From positions 63,164,813-63,228,812 of the forward strand of contig CM067306.1 of NCBI GenBank assembly GCA_034231615.1: DNA of 64,000 nt, written 5' to 3'. Both the position numbers and the translations under genes were made by a program. Position 1 is the first letter of the stretch, and each line of letters starts with the position of its first letter. The notes under the pieces were generated by a model. It ran no database searches. It was given only the letters and a program-made list of their open reading frames with translations, and was not told where the DNA came from. Below are positions 1-11,170 of the stretch, piece after piece. The stretch comes from Meghimatium bilineatum. Lineage: Eukaryota > Mollusca > Gastropoda > Stylommatophora > Philomycidae.

Positions 1-76
1 AGCAGTGGAACATATTGACTAGATCAAGGAAGACAGTGGTGGAACATATTGACTAGATCATGGAAGACAGTGTGAG
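1..76. repeat. Two-copy tandem repeat at window edge
   Basis: The segment containing ggaacatattgactagatca is present twice about 37 bp apart, each followed by a ggaagacagtg block. The array probably continues outside the window. Confidence 0.6.
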
Positions 77-177
77 AATATATTCGATAATTTGACATCA
101 AGATAATCACAATGAGACATCAACAATTTTGATAAAAGGTGAAGAGTTGTGGATATCCATAATCGCCTACGCCAGTC

Positions 178-235
178 AATACAACATTTCATGATGATCA
201 TCATCAGACGCCGTCTCCGCTACGAATTTTTACTG
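178..235 (-). mobile_element. LINE group B 3' tail scrap
   Basis: On the minus strand this reads as the end of the LINE group B tail, with ggagacggcg followed by a short gatgat tract. The same ending is seen at 17.9, 18.2, 19.36, 38.3 and 59.98 kb. Only the terminal tens of bases remain. Confidence 0.5.
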
Positions 236-289
236 CAAGTTACCTCTATAATCCTCTATCCTCCTTATTAAACAACAACAACCATGTTA

Positions 290-1227
290 TTTAAGTATGT
301 TAATGCTTATATGTGAACTGGAGAGTGTAATTCGAACGAATAAAGGAACATCAAAACCATTTAAAGTCACATCGGGAGTTAAGCAAGGATGCGTTTTATC
401 ACCACTCCTGTTCATCACATGTATCGAAAACATTACCAAAAAAAGCTAAGATACAAAATCAAAATACCAAAGAGCTACTCTTTGCCGACGATCAGGCTAT
501 AATAGTAAATTAAGAAACTGAACTTCAACGTCATCTAACTTCCATGGACATTGAGTGCAAGAACAACAACATGAAGATAAGCATAGATAAAACAGAAACA
601 ATGGCAATAGGAAGAGTTCAATCTAAATATAACAGTAGAAAATAAAGTCATTAAACAAACCAACACCTTCAAATACTTAGGCGTAAAGTTATCTTCAGAT
701 GGAAAGATGGACACCGAAATAGACATTCGATGTAGCAGAGCGAATCAAATACTGGGTCAATTATTCCCTTTATTGCAACACAAAATGCTACCAGTGACCA
801 AAAAAAACGTATCCAAAGTATCTTAATTCCAACCCTGTGCTACCAATGTCAAACATGGTCCTTAACAACAAAACATACGAGACAACTGGTTACAACAGAG
901 ATGAGATGTCTGAGAAAAGCCACAGGAGTGACCAGATGACAGAATTAGAAACGATGTCATAAGAGAAAGAGTGGGTGTCATATCAATTCTACAATACATA
1001 CAAAACCAACAGATGAATGGTGTGGTCATCTGGAAAGAATGCCGTGTGATTCATTAGTTTATAACACATATGTGAAGAGAGGAGAAGCAGAAAGAAGAGC
1101 CAGGGGTAGACCTAGAGTACGCTGGATCGACAACATCAAAGAGACATTACACGAATACCAAATATCATTATATGAAGCTGCCAGAAAAGCACGAACAAGA
1201 ACATTGTATCTCCCTCGACACCCGTAA
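290..1227 (+). pseudogene. LINE group A reverse transcriptase, 3' part, frameshifted
   Basis: This is the C-terminal half of a non-LTR retrotransposon polymerase. The RT motif [13 protein letters not shown] lies near 372-416 and the catalytic-block FADD near 481-492, in different frames, so at least one frameshift separates them. Downstream the frame ending at 1227 carries MPCDSLVYNTYVKR and RGRPRVRWIDNIK, the usual C-terminal tail of such ORF2 proteins. The ORF end is followed by a small inverted motif (cacccgtaacgggt). A relative lies in opposite orientation at 3.4-4.1 kb. It is degraded and cannot encode an active enzyme. Confidence 0.8.
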
Positions 1228-1269
1228 CGGGTAAAAGAGGATGGAAAGAAGATTCATCCTCTATCTTTT

Positions 1270-1395
1270 ACCGTGGTAGTGCACTCTGCTAGACAGTAGC
1301 CTATCCATCTCGTGATATGTCTCTTCCACATGTATTTCTGACAACCTCTTGCTCGGTTCCCTTCGATTGTATTTTCTAGTAAAATGTCTCATTCT
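1270..1395 (-). mobile_element. LINE group B C-terminal tail fragment
   Basis: Bases such as gtagtgcactctgctagaca and cctcttgctcgg match the minus-strand end of the group B LINE at 19.40-19.50 kb, which encodes a GKRARGRQR-type tail. It is a short relic abutting the group A fragment. Confidence 0.55.
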
Positions 1396-1704
1396 ATTTC
1401 ATGTGTTCGTATTTAAATATTTCTTTGGTCGTTATTTTATTTGTTATACCACAACAAAACAAAAATGACAACTCTGGTTAGATTTGGCAGATCTGTCTAA
1501 TTTTCCAATCCTTGAGTTGTAAAAACAAATAAACATTACTTGGATTGTTATATTTGACCCGTGTGTATAATATGCCAATCTTTGAGTTATACAGACAATT
1601 GAAAACTATCACGCTAGAGTTATTGACATGATGTACACAGATAACAAAATAGATATATGTTTAGTCGAGCTTTATCATATTGACAAATCGTATTATATTA
1701 GATG
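1396..1704. other. No gene recognised
   Basis: A+T-rich sequence. Two related phrases near 1505 and 1575 (ccaatccttgagttgt and ccaatctttgagttat) hint at an old duplication of about 70 bp. No coding or RNA feature is visible. Confidence 0.5.
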
Positions 1705-2318
1705 CTCTCTGCATCTGAACGTTACATAACTAGACAGTTGCTCCCTGCGTTTGAACGTTAAATAACTAGACAGTTCCTCCTTGCGTCTGAACGTTAAATA
1801 ACTAGACAGGTGCTCCCTGCGTCTGAATGTTAAATAACTAGACAGGTGCTCCCTGCGTCTGAATGTTAAATAACTAGACAGGTGCTCCCTGCGTCTGAAC
1901 GTTAAATAACTAGACAGGTGCTCCCTGCGTCTGAATGTTAAATAACTAGACAGTTCCTCCGTGCGTCTGAACGTTAAATAACTAGACAGGTGCTCCCTGC
2001 GTCTGAATGTTAAATAACTAGACAGGTGCTCCCTGCGTCTGAACGTTAAATAACTAGACAGTTCCTCCGTGCGTCTGAACGTTAAATAACTAGACAGGTG
2101 CTCCCTGCGTCTGAATGTTAAATAACTAGACAGTTCCTCCGTGCGTCTGAACGTTAAATAACTAGACAGGTGCTCCCTGCGTCTGAATGTTAAATAACTA
2201 GACAGGTGCTCCCTGCGTCTGAACGTTAAATAACTAGACAGGTGCTCCCTGCGTCTGAATGTTAAATAACTAGACAGGTCCTCCGTGCGTCTGAACGTTA
2301 CATAACTATACATCTGAT
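1705..2318. repeat. 36-bp minisatellite, about 17 copies
   Basis: The unit ctccctgcgtctgaatgtta plus aataactagacaggtg repeats every 36 bp, with variants at single positions (cagttcctcc against caggtgctcc, gaatgtt against gaacgtt). Because 36 is divisible by three, the minus strand stays open for about 206 codons with a 12-residue repeat. There is no sign that this is a gene. Confidence 0.95.
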
Positions 2319-2369
2319 ATTATGAAAGTTATTTGAGGGCGAAGATTGCGTTGAGGCAGCGTTTTGTTT

Positions 2370-2800
2370 CCGAAAGCCCGTGAATGTCGTGGACCAAGAC
2401 AACGCTTTTGATGGAATGGATAGAGCACAACTATGGGAATACTATAGCCATGTGGAGTTCCGTAACGTCTAATGCGTCTATGTCAGAGCATATACGCCAA
2501 TAGTCAATGCTCAGTAAGAACGATAACATTTACATTGGATAATTTCCAAAATCACACGGGAGTGTACTATCTCCTCTATTATTCATAACATACATTTATC
2601 ACATCTGCAGAACAGCAAAGACAACAGAAGAAAACAACCCGAAGGATAATTTAAACGAACTACTATTTGCAGATAACCAATCACTAGTGGTATCATCAAA
2701 AGAGGAACTACAAGGACAAATAGATAGATTACATGAAACGCACCATGCCTTTAACATGATAAATATAGAAAAGATGGAAGTAATGAAGATATGAAACATA
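2370..2800 (+). pseudogene. LINE reverse transcriptase core fragment
   Basis: Near 2390-2440 the plus strand encodes VDQDNAFDGMDRAQLW, matching RT domain A of the Y/DxAFDxV type. After a frame change it encodes ELLFADNQSLVVSSKEEL near 2650-2710, a degraded FADD block (D to N) followed by the usual thumb-side sequence. Frameshifts and the changed catalytic Asp mark it as dead. Confidence 0.7.
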
Positions 2801-2832
2801 GAAAGAAACACCACGCTATATAAATATATATA

Positions 2833-2946
2833 TTCACACACGCACACACGCACGCACGCACTCACACACGCACGCACGCACACACACACGCACGCACGCA
2901 CGCACGCACGCACTCACGCACGCACGCACGCACACACACACACGCA

Positions 2947-2977
<31 letters not shown>

Positions 2978-3112
2978 GCACGCACACACACACACGCACA
3001 CACACGCACGCACGCACACACACACACGCACGCACACTCACTCTCACACACACACGCACGCACGCACGCACGCACGCACACACGCACGCACGCATCACGC
3101 ACGCACGCACTT
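2833..3112. repeat. (CA/CGCA)n microsatellite
   Basis: About 280 bp of alternating CACA and CACG/GCAC tetranucleotides. All three minus-strand frames are open as Cys-Val-Arg-Ala strings purely because of the repeat. Long alternating purine-pyrimidine DNA of this sort can adopt Z-DNA in vitro; that is general knowledge rather than something shown here. Confidence 0.95.
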
Positions 3113-3419
3113 ATCTTAGCCTCGCTACGTGAGTGATATCACTGCAGATGGGTTAATAACTGTCTATAACCAGCCGCAAGACCTTCTGTGTGTAGTATAC
3201 TCTCACGACATGCATGGCTGGTCTATGTGAAGTGTCTTTTATAGAAAATTTGTCCTCACGAGGTTCTGTGTAATCGGCCCAGTTTCTTAGTGTTATGCTC
3301 AGATGGTCTTCGATGTCATTTGTCCATTGTCTGTTTCTTGCACTTTTTTGAAATTTTTCCCACAGCGATTAATCTTTCTAAACCATTGTTTTTCTTTCTT
3401 TCTACTTCTTCTTTCCTTC

Positions 3420-4180
3420 ATCTTTTACCCTTTACGGGTGTCGATGGAGATACAATGTTCTTGTTCTCGCTTTTCTGGCAGCTTTAGATAATGTTATTTG
3501 GTGTTCGTGTAATATCTCTTTGATGTTGTCGATCCAGCGTACTCTAGGTCTACCCCTGACTCTTCTTTCTGCTTTTCTTCTCTTCAAATATGCTTTATAA
3601 ACTAATGAATCACACGGCATTCTTTCCAGATGACGAAACCATTGCATTTGTTGATTTTGTATGTATTGTAGAATTGATAGGACACCCATTCTTTCTCTTA
3701 TGACATCGTTTCTAATTCTGTGTTTTTCTTTATATGTCCGTAATGTGTTATTTTCCATTTTGAGGAGCAATTCTTCTATTTTCATGTCTTCTCAGGCGTT
3801 AACGTTTGTTTGTCTTTCTGTCCATGTTACTGTTAGAACTTTTCTATGAAATTTCGTTTCCAATGCAGATATTTTCTTTTCCATTGCAGATGTCGTTGCC
3901 TATGTCACACAACCATATGGTGATACTGGAATGATATAGCTATTTTAGATTTTCTGTGTGCTCCTAGCCATAGATGCGTCATCTGTGATGCTTTTTGCAG
4001 GGCCATTTCTTATATCTGTCTGATCTCTGCAGAGAAATCTCACGTGGTGTTGATGGTTGTCCCAAGATATCACAGTTTCTGACTTGTATGCAGGTAACAG
4101 CGTTGCTTTTCTATGTCCCACTTTGACATCTACCGACAACTCACATACCAAACATAACTTATTTATTAATTTAAAAAAAA
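3420..4180 (-). pseudogene. LINE group A 3' fragment, inverted relative to 0.3-1.2 kb
   Basis: The minus strand from 3785 to 3432 encodes HRIRNDVIRERMGVLSILQY, then HLERMPCDSLVYKAYLKR and RGRPRVRWIDNIKEILHEHQ, ending TLYLHRHP. This closely parallels the plus-strand relic ending at 1227. Further upstream (3785-4180) homology continues, broken by stops. The two related copies face opposite ways with about 2.2 kb between them. Confidence 0.8.
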
Positions 4181-4533
4181 ACAACAACCAATCACAACAA
4201 ATAAGACAGGAAGTCATGAGTCGTCCATGATTTTTATTTCATCGTCTGCTATCTAAGAAAGATAACTCATATTTCCATGTAGTAGAACTCAGCAAATATT
4301 CACCTCCATCTTAAATCTGATTTCAACATCAAAATTAATATTTAAGCTTTGAGATATAATGTTTATTTTTTTAAAAATCATTAACATATACTCTTCTAAG
4401 AAATGCACAATTGAATTCTAACAAAAAAAACCGATTAATGAATTGTTGGTTACAGCTCGTTAATTCTGCAAGATACTAGCGCAATATTGAGAATTGCTAT
4501 ATAATTACATATTTGTCATTCTTCGTTTTGATG
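4181..4533. other. A+T-rich 3' flank of lectin 1, nothing recognised
   Basis: No open frame, RNA gene or repeat stands out. The stretch is downstream of the lectin 1 polyadenylation signal. Confidence 0.5.
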
Positions 4534-4539
4534 TTTATT
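4534..4539 (-). promoter_or_regulatory. AATAAA polyadenylation signal of lectin 1
   Basis: TTTATT on the plus strand is a canonical AATAAA on the minus strand, about 33 bases after the lectin 1 stop codon. It supports the gene model. Confidence 0.7.
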
Positions 4540-4571
4540 TTCCAAAATGCTGATTATGTTTATGTTAATGT

Positions 4572-7203
4572 TTAGTCATCAATGCTTACCCATCGCAATT
4601 TTAATGAAAAGATGCTTGTGTTACTCCAGGTCTTACAACTGATCTGAAATCCTGTTTTGGTTACTGATACAACGTTGGTCAAGTACCTAAGATTCGTAGA
4701 CTGAATGCTGTCCAGTTGAATGACGGCAAGATGGACAGTGGGTGCTGTCTTGTATGGTTTAGGAAACGTGACGTCTTTTACAGAATACCTCTCGCCGGAG
4801 CCATTAAGGAAGTTGGTACTTCCACATGGTACTATTCCTTCTTGGATCAGAGCTGTTGACAACGTCAGTAATGTTCAAGTAAGATGTAAAATGTTGAAAA
4901 CTTGAGAAATGTTCAAGTAAGATGTACAACAAAGCAATGGATTACATGATAACGACACTGATGATGGTGGTAAGGATGGCGATGATGGTTACGTTAAAGA
5001 TGATGATGTTTCTGATGATGATGATGATGATGATAATGATGATAATGATGATGACTATGATGATGATTTTCTCTATGATTATGATAACGATAATATTGTC
5101 GATATTGATGGTCCTGATGATATTGTCGATAATTATCATGATCATGGCGATGATGACTATTATGGCGCTGTTGATGTTGATATTGGTCATGCCGATGAAG
5201 ATGATGAGGATGATGATGTTGGCCTTGATAATGATCTCGATCAACAAAGTGTTATATAATTCAATATGTCAATAATATTTTATTTCTTAGATATTTATTT
5301 CCTTCAATAGTTATGTTCTCATACACAGTGTTTTCAGAACCTCTTGTTATGTTCTTATAGGCACTGTTTTCAGAGCCTCTAGATTGTATTTCTGCTCTTT
5401 CGATAATTTTTTCCATAATCTTCAATAGATTGAAAGCACATAGGCATCAATTATATCTCCTTGCTGTTTGTTAACTGTCCATGTTTCTGAGGTATGTATA
5501 CAATAATGCTTACTGTTCTTAAACATTACCATTTTGTGAATAAATTCCACACCAATCAACTTGTGTTCTTGTTAGCTTTTACTCCATCCCAGGATCACTC
5601 ATATATCAGTACAATGGACCTAATAAATTTCTAGCATGTGTCACAGAGAACGGATATGCATTGTGTCATCTTGTGTGTGGCAATGCCCAATCCACCCGAC
5701 TTCGCCGCGATGGTAACTAAACTAATACACCCAGTGCTTCTACCATTTCCACTGAAGGTAACTAAACTAATACACCCAGTGTTTCTACCATTTCCACTAA
5801 AGGTAACTAAACTAATACACCCAGTGTTTCTACCATTTCCACTAAAGGTAACTAAACTAATACACCCAGTGCTTCTACCATTTCCACTGAAGGTAACTAA
5901 ACTAATACACCCAGTGCTTCTACCATTTCCACTGAAGGTAACTAAACTGAAAGGTGGACGTCTGCAACCATGTAGCTAGTTTAGTAAGTCTGCAACTATG
6001 TAGCTAGTTTAGTAAGTCTGCAACCATGTAGCTAGTATAATAAGTCTGCAACCATGTAGCTAGTATAGTAAGTCTGCAACTATGTTGATAGTATAGTAGG
6101 TTCGCCGTCGCAGAATTAAGAGTGGAGTTGCAGCTGCAGAAAACCATAGAGATCAGGCTGCGCAGCAAAAAACACGACGAGGAACGGCAAGAGCTGCTCA
6201 ATGTTCCACATATACCTCCCACACATGCTCAGAATGTGGTAGGCAATTCCAGTCCCACACAGGTATATTTTACACTGGAGAAAACAGCAGAAAAAGCTCT
6301 CCAAATATCTCTATCCTCCGCCATTCGGAGGAGAGTATAAAAATTCACGCGTTTACTATTAATTGGAGTTAGCAATCATCGATTGTCTCTGTTAGCTTCT
6401 TCTCCATACGCCCTCGACTGTTCCTTGCAAAATAATTTTAGAAGTTGTCATGTCTCGTGTCATATTCAAGCCAAACAAGTTTACGCGTGTAAGGCTTAAC
6501 TTCAGTTCTTTTTTAATATGCTATTAACTGGAGTTTTTTTGTTTCTTTTTTTTAACGATTCTTCATCAGAGCTAAATCTACATGTTGTCACACAATTAGT
6601 AAGGTGTCGTCGGCTTGAAAATTGTGTAGTTTTTCGGGCCGGTCTTATTTAAGGGGGATCGTTTCTTGTTTCGGATAGTGTAGTTTTTGTTGTAGGCCCG
6701 TTCATTTGATGTATTTGTATTCAGCATTGAGCGTGATGTGAGGCCAGTCATTTTTTTAGCAGCATCTGTTGGTATTTAAGACATTTCATGCACGAGCGTT
6801 GTTTGGACCAGAAGAGGGTACAAGTAATAGTGACTGTATATCTGCTTGTCAGTCATGTATTAAGAGAGGTCTAAGGAGGTTTGTTGATTATTTTAGCCGG
6901 CCCATCCAAATAGGAACAAAGCGACCCATAAGTCATATTGAAGTCGGAAGCCTCAGGTCGAAAGGTTGAGAAATCGCATTAATCTGTAAACCACGATACA
7001 ACGCATTCCGTTCTCTGTACATTCTGTTAATATGCAGGAGAATAAGAATTAATGAACATGAATATAGAAAGGAAGAAGAGAATATTTTTATGTGTGAATA
7101 GTCTTCCTCATAAAGTCATGGAAATATGAAAGCACTGGCAAGACTCACCTGCACTGAAAGGTAGCAGACACAGTAGAAGCAGGCACGCAGTAAATGTACA
7201 CAT
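4572..7203 (-). CDS. H-type lectin 1, secreted (2 coding exons)
   Basis: Coding exon 1 is 7203-7149 and exon 2 is 4852-4572; together they encode 111 residues. Exon 1 starts at ATG 7203 and encodes a signal peptide (MCTFTACLLLLCLLPFSA) ending at a GTGAGT donor in phase 1. An acceptor (tgtgtttcag) just upstream of the ATG suggests a further 5' UTR exon. Exon 2 follows a gttgtcaacag acceptor and encodes the whole H-type domain: Cys28 and Cys91 are placed for the family disulfide, with QLDSIQSTNLRY, SVTKTGF and a closing SLKLRWVSI strand. Known members such as Helix agglutinin are secreted trimers or hexamers that bind GalNAc, used in egg protection and innate defence. The conserved Arg74 and Trp94 lie where the family contacts sugar; specificity is inferred. 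The 2.3-kb intron holds only repeats. The loop after Cys28 is shorter than in lectin 2. Confidence 0.85.
4945..5245. repeat. Imperfect (GAT)n tract in lectin 1 intron
   Basis: About 300 bp of degenerate gatgat/gataat repeats. Both strands are open as Met-Met or Ile-Ile strings, an effect of composition. Confidence 0.85.
5716..5950. repeat. 45-bp minisatellite, about 5 copies
   Basis: The unit ggtaactaaactaatacacc plus cagtgcttctaccatttcca and ctgaa repeats every 45 bp with few changes. It lies inside the lectin 1 intron. Confidence 0.9.
5965..6100. repeat. ~28-bp tandem repeat, about 5 copies
   Basis: The phrase gtctgcaaccatgtagctag followed by tttagtaa recurs about every 28 bp directly after the 45-bp array. 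The two arrays abut but share no obvious unit. Confidence 0.8.
6105..6330 (+). pseudogene. LINE ORF2 C-terminal zinc-knuckle relic
   Basis: One plus-strand frame reads AAENHRDQAAQQKTRRGTAR then CSECGRQFQSHTG. This fits the charged linker plus CxxC finger that ends many ORF2 proteins and resembles the tails at 16.0 and 48.3 kb. It is a fragment within the lectin 1 intron. Confidence 0.5.
6331..6790. other. No gene recognised (lectin 1 intron)
   Basis: T-rich unique-looking sequence with no long frame or clear repeat. Confidence 0.5.
6795..7050 (+). mobile_element. Dispersed (GAA)-tail repeat, degraded copy
   Basis: Blocks such as gtctaaggaggttt, ttgaagtcggaagcctcagg, aaccacgatacaacgcattc and ctgttaatatgcagga align in order with the better copy at 49.53-49.79 kb. 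The terminal GAA tract is not preserved here. Confidence 0.6.
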
Positions 7204-7230
7204 GTTCTCAGTGATGTCTTGAATAGGGAT

Positions 7231-7800
7231 CTGAAACACAATATGTAGACTTGACATCCAATCTTCTACACCATTCATGTACAGTTCATTATGCATGTTT
7301 ATGTGTAGAATCTGTGCATGGATTATATTATTAACATTTAATATCTGGGTATATAACATACAATCCTTCAGATAGGACCACAAAAGCCACTACTCTAGTG
7401 AAATCATTTGTAGACTGGTACCTTTTTGGGTAATATCAATAATTGTCATCATAAATCCACCCATAATCCACCAGAGTAGTCGGGGTGTCACGTTGAGACA
7501 TGTGGTGAATAACGATTTCTATGCATCTCCAAATGAAGGCAACGATGGATCAAGCTAACGTTTTGAGCTCAGTAAGAGATATAGTACGAGGGAGTGAGAC
7601 TAGTGTGGATGATGATTCATTTTCAATGACCAGGATTAAAGATCAGGGTTTGAAATGCGGTTTTGCTAGATGGAAAGATTTTGGAGGGCGCAAAAGAATG
7701 ATGGTCAACCAGCATAGGACCGGTACTGTCAGCATAAGTGTAATGGCGGATACACTCAGTGAGATATCGGAGAAACTGTGAACGTGTCCAGCTTGCAGTG
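7231..7800. other. 5' flank of lectin 1, nothing recognised
   Basis: The promoter or 5' UTR exon of lectin 1 should lie in or beyond this stretch, but no convincing core promoter can be assigned by eye. A plus-strand frame of 86 codons at 7521-7781 has no recognisable domain and is probably chance. Confidence 0.4.
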
Positions 7801-8048
7801 ATGATGATCCGACGACTAACTAAATATGATCCGACGACTAACTAAATATGATCCGACGACTAACTAAATATGATCCGACGACTAACTAAATATGATCCGA
7901 CGACTAACTAAATATGATCCGACGACTAACTAAATATGATCCGACGACTAACTAAATATGATCCGACGACTAACTAAATATGATCCGACGACTAACTAAA
8001 TATGATCCGACGACTAACTAAATATGATCCTGCGACTAACTAAATATG
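7800..8048. repeat. 22-bp satellite, about 11 near-identical copies
   Basis: The unit gatccgacgactaactaaat plus at repeats almost without change; only the last unit differs (cctgcgac). The homogeneity implies recent expansion. Confidence 0.95.
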
Positions 8049-8079
8049 CATTAATATCCTCTATTATGAGTGTGGAAAC

Positions 8080-8430
8080 TGCCCGCTATGTCCATTTCTT
8101 GATATTATCCAGCCATGTCTTTTTCTGTGTACCTTTTCTTGCAATCTCACCGTACCTTGAAGAACACGTTTTGTCATCGTGGAATGTTCTGATCACGTAG
8201 ACGTACGATCGGAGTTTACCCAAAGTTGGGACAAGTTCTTTTGAATCGTTATATCTTACCGAATTGTATGTCCTATACTCACAGATATGGAGGGACGAAA
8301 ACAGGGCTTCAAATACAAATATTACAAACGTATACAAGCGTTTGAATACAAATGTTATAAACGTATACAAGCTTTGAATACAAATTTTAGATAGCAAATA
8401 TACGCATATAATATAGATAATATGAGACAA
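8080..8430 (-). pseudogene. LINE C-terminal tail fragment
   Basis: The minus strand encodes GTQKKTWLDNIKKWT near 8086-8130 and HDDKTCSSRYGEIARKG before it, matching the lysine-rich WLDNIK tail of ORF2 proteins. A related tail is at 53.43-53.62 kb. The upstream part (8280-8400) consists of short tandem duplications of acaaatattacaaacgtata type. Confidence 0.6.
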
Positions 8431-8464
8431 ATGTATAGGTCAGGAATAAAGTAGAGATACATCA

Positions 8465-9105
8465 GTGTCAATGAGTACTATTAGTTCAATAAATACTATT
8501 AGCTCAATAAGTACTATTAGCTCAATAAGTACTATTAGCTCAATAAGTACTATTAGCTCAATGAGTACTATTAGCTCAATAAATACTATTAGGTCAATAA
8601 ATACTATTAGCTCAATAAGTACTATTAGCTCAATAAGAAATATTAGCTCAATAAGTACTATTAGCTCAATAAGTACTATTAGCTCAATTAATACTATTAG
8701 CTCAATAAGTACTATTAGCTCAATAAGTACTATTAGCTCAATAAGTACTATTAGCTCAACAAGTACTATTAGCTCAATAAGTACTATTAGCTCAACAAGT
8801 ACTATTAGCTCAATAAGTACTATTAGCTCAACAAGTACTATTAGCTCAATAAGTACTATTAGCTCAACAAGTACTATTAGCTCAATAAGTACTATTAGCT
8901 CAACAAGTACTATTAGCTCAATAAGTACTATTAGCTCAACAAGTACTATTAGCTCAATAAGTACTATTAGCTCAACAAGTACTATTAGCTCAATAAGTAC
9001 TATTAGCTCAATAAGTACTATTAGCTCAACAAGTACTATTAGCTCAATAAGTACTATTAGCTCAACAAGTACTATTAGCTCAATAAGTACTATTATGACC
9101 ATTCA
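8465..9105. repeat. 18-bp minisatellite with 36-bp higher-order pattern
   Basis: The unit agctcaataagtactatt repeats about 35 times. From roughly 8740 on, units alternate caataag and caacaag, giving a 36-bp higher-order repeat. Both strands stay open for over 200 codons because the period is a multiple of three; neither product looks like a protein. Confidence 0.95.
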
Positions 9106-9159
9106 ACTCAACTGAGATGATAATATTTTTGTCACCGTTACTGGGAGAAATAGTCACCA

Positions 9160-9480
9160 GTCTATAAAGTAGATGATTTTATTTTTGGGGAGGGGGAGAG
9201 GGCAACCTTTAATTCCCCCTTCTCCCTTGTCCATAGGCTGTCACAAATTCAGGGAACAACTCCTCCCCCCCCCCCCCCGCCGCATCAGTATGTCCAAAAT
9301 TGTTTACGTAGCCCTTTAAAAAAGTATTTTGCAGAAAAAATAAAAATAAAATACATGATTTATGTCAAATTTTGTAAAACAATTTTCAAATTAAGAAAAA
9401 ACATGTTTAATACATAAAATGTTTCATTGACGTCAACTTTTGTGAAACCCTCGCATATTAACATCCCCTAAGTAGGGATT
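9160..9480. other. Low-complexity stretch with poly-C run
   Basis: G-rich, then C-rich (a run of about 16 C near 9265-9280), then A+T-rich DNA. No gene is visible. Confidence 0.6.
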
Positions 9481-9484
9481 ATTA

Positions 9485-9720
9485 TTTAAGAACTATGTTA
9501 CCTGAAAGGTGAACAAACATGCAAGATAACTGTTCTAACCTTTACCTCAACTATCTATGAGAAATATCCACAAGTGCTGCTCAACTAGTATTTAAAAATT
9601 GTATTACCTGATATATACCAATAAGAAATTCAAGTTACCTGTTCTTTACCTGTACCTCACTTAGCTCTAGAAATATCCACAACTAGAGCTCACCTTCTAT
9701 TTAAGAAGTGTTAAATGACT
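9485..9720. repeat. Tandem duplication of ~115 bp
   Basis: The ordered blocks ttacctga, acctgttc, tacctcac, gaaatatccacaa and gctcaac/ctcacc occur twice, near 9498-9600 and 9605-9700, with moderate divergence. Confidence 0.55.
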
Positions 9721-9895
9721 TTACTAGCACAAAACATGACAATTGTCATACATTTAAATCACCATAAATAGTGAATATTGTTTGATGTGACAATATTTTG
9801 ATGTTTTATCCTGAATATCTAAATTGACACACGTACACAAAGCCTATTCCCTTATGTTGAATGTGATAATTTTACTTTGTACTCCAAATTAAGAT

Positions 9896-9950
9896 CCTGT
9901 ATCTACCTACACCTGACACCATAAAGTGCCAGGTGTAGATAGACGATAGA
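9896..9950. repeat. Short inverted repeat (hairpin)
   Basis: ctacacctgacac and gtgccaggtgtag face each other across a spacer of about 7 bp. It may be the core of a small foldback element; no boundaries can be set. Confidence 0.6.
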
Positions 9951-10490
9951 TTTAGGTATATCACTGTTTTGTTGTTCGTCTCTCACAAGCAATAATAAGC
10001 ATTTGTTACATCCACTTTTGAAATTCAGATAAAGTTCTTAACTATGAGTTCGCAAAGGGCAAATACGCTTTATTCTGGACACAATTGTCCATTAACAATT
10101 CGGACTTGGGATGACCACTGTAAATGGCCCATGGTCTACCCGTGGTTTCTAGATACTTTCCGCTGTTGAGCTGTTGAATTACTTTTCTTTTCATAATATG
10201 CTGCAATTTTTTAGTGGTGAATACTAAATAAAGTAATCTGGATACCCTATAAAAATAAAATAATAATAAATAACAATAAAACATAAAACAAAGACAAACA
10301 CAGATGTGTCGGTTATATTGGGGCCTTTATCAAGAAATAAATAACAGTAAAGAAAACACAACCATAAAAAAATACAACCAAGATGATAGCGACAATGGTT
10401 TCCTCACCAAAAATCATTGCATTCGGCAATTATTTGATATCGATAGTTCGGTATCTACAGTAACCAGTTTACTTAATTTAGTATTTACCC
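9951..10490. other. No gene recognised
   Basis: A+T-rich DNA without a clear frame. Near 10030-10180 there are faint similarities to the group C LINE 3' end (for example gaccactgtaaatggcccat and gtggtttctagatac compare with 48.29-48.34 kb on the same strand), so this may be a decayed minus-strand tail. Confidence 0.4.
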
Positions 10491-10493
10491 AAA

Positions 10494-10756
10494 ATGCACC
10501 AGATCAAGTGGTTTTCACACGCTTCCACACTACCGACATATAGCATGCCACAAATGGCCATGACACATAGACATAACGGTTATAAAGCAAGAGGCAGACC
10601 ATGTAAAAGATGGATCACAGAAATCAAAGAAGCCACAGGAACAAGCTTACAAACAGCGCACAAGAAGACCATCTCCAAAGAACTCTTCCACCCCTGAAGC
10701 CGCAAGGCAAACAAGGGACACAGCCTATAGATAGATAGATAGATAGATAGATAGAG
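10494..10756 (+). pseudogene. LINE group A-type tail with (GATA)n 3' end
   Basis: The plus strand encodes HRHNGYKARGRPCKRWITEI and then KELFHP before a stop at 10697. The 3' UTR is very short: a small inverted motif (ctgaagccgcaagg), gcaaacaagggacacagcct, then a (gata)n tract at 10728-10756. A (gata)n tail is typical of a LINE primed on a microsatellite. The same 3' end, reversed, is embedded in the 60-bp minisatellite at 31.5 kb. Confidence 0.7.
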
Positions 10757-10899
10757 TATTTACCTCTTATTTGTCTGGTTACTGCGGCACTTTCCATTCT
10801 GTCGAACATGCTCCGAGACTTCGGTTATTATGATTGGTTTAGTGTAGAGCGACACATATCTTTATTTTGTGTAAGTTCCGTTCATGTACTTTGATCGAT

Positions 10900-11130
10900 T
10901 TCAAATACATTCAGTGAAGTCTTTAGCAAGTCGTTGTAGCGTTATTTTGACCACCTTCATAACGTATGCCCTTCTGCAACTCACCATAGAGAAATATCTT
11001 TGACAAGCAATGATCTGCAACTTATCATAAAGTAATATCTTTGACAGGCAATAATCTGGCATACGAACTACATTACCTGCCCAACGAATCTGTGTTTGTA
11101 TGAACACATTGTCAAATGAGAAATCACTAG
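10900..11130 (-). pseudogene. LINE group C thumb/tail fragment
   Basis: The minus strand encodes TQIRWAGNVVRMPDYCLSK, the strongly conserved block after the RT thumb of this LINE group. An internal stretch (ctgcaacttatcataaagta and relatives) is duplicated, and stops interrupt the rest. Confidence 0.7.
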
Positions 11131-11170
11131 AATAATGTGGCACAATATAACTTTTAAACTATCATCAAAC

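Noticed and set aside
1705..2318. CRISPR-like regular array
   Set aside because: The whole 36-bp unit repeats without unique spacers, no cas genes are present, and the surroundings are animal DNA; it is a minisatellite.
2833..3110. Cysteine-rich peptide genes
   Set aside because: Cys-Val-Arg-Ala strings come from the CA/CGCA microsatellite; all three frames are equally open.
8465..9105. Long open frames on both strands as low-complexity proteins
   Set aside because: An 18-bp period without stop codons forces both strands open; there is no start context, splice context or non-repeat coding sequence.
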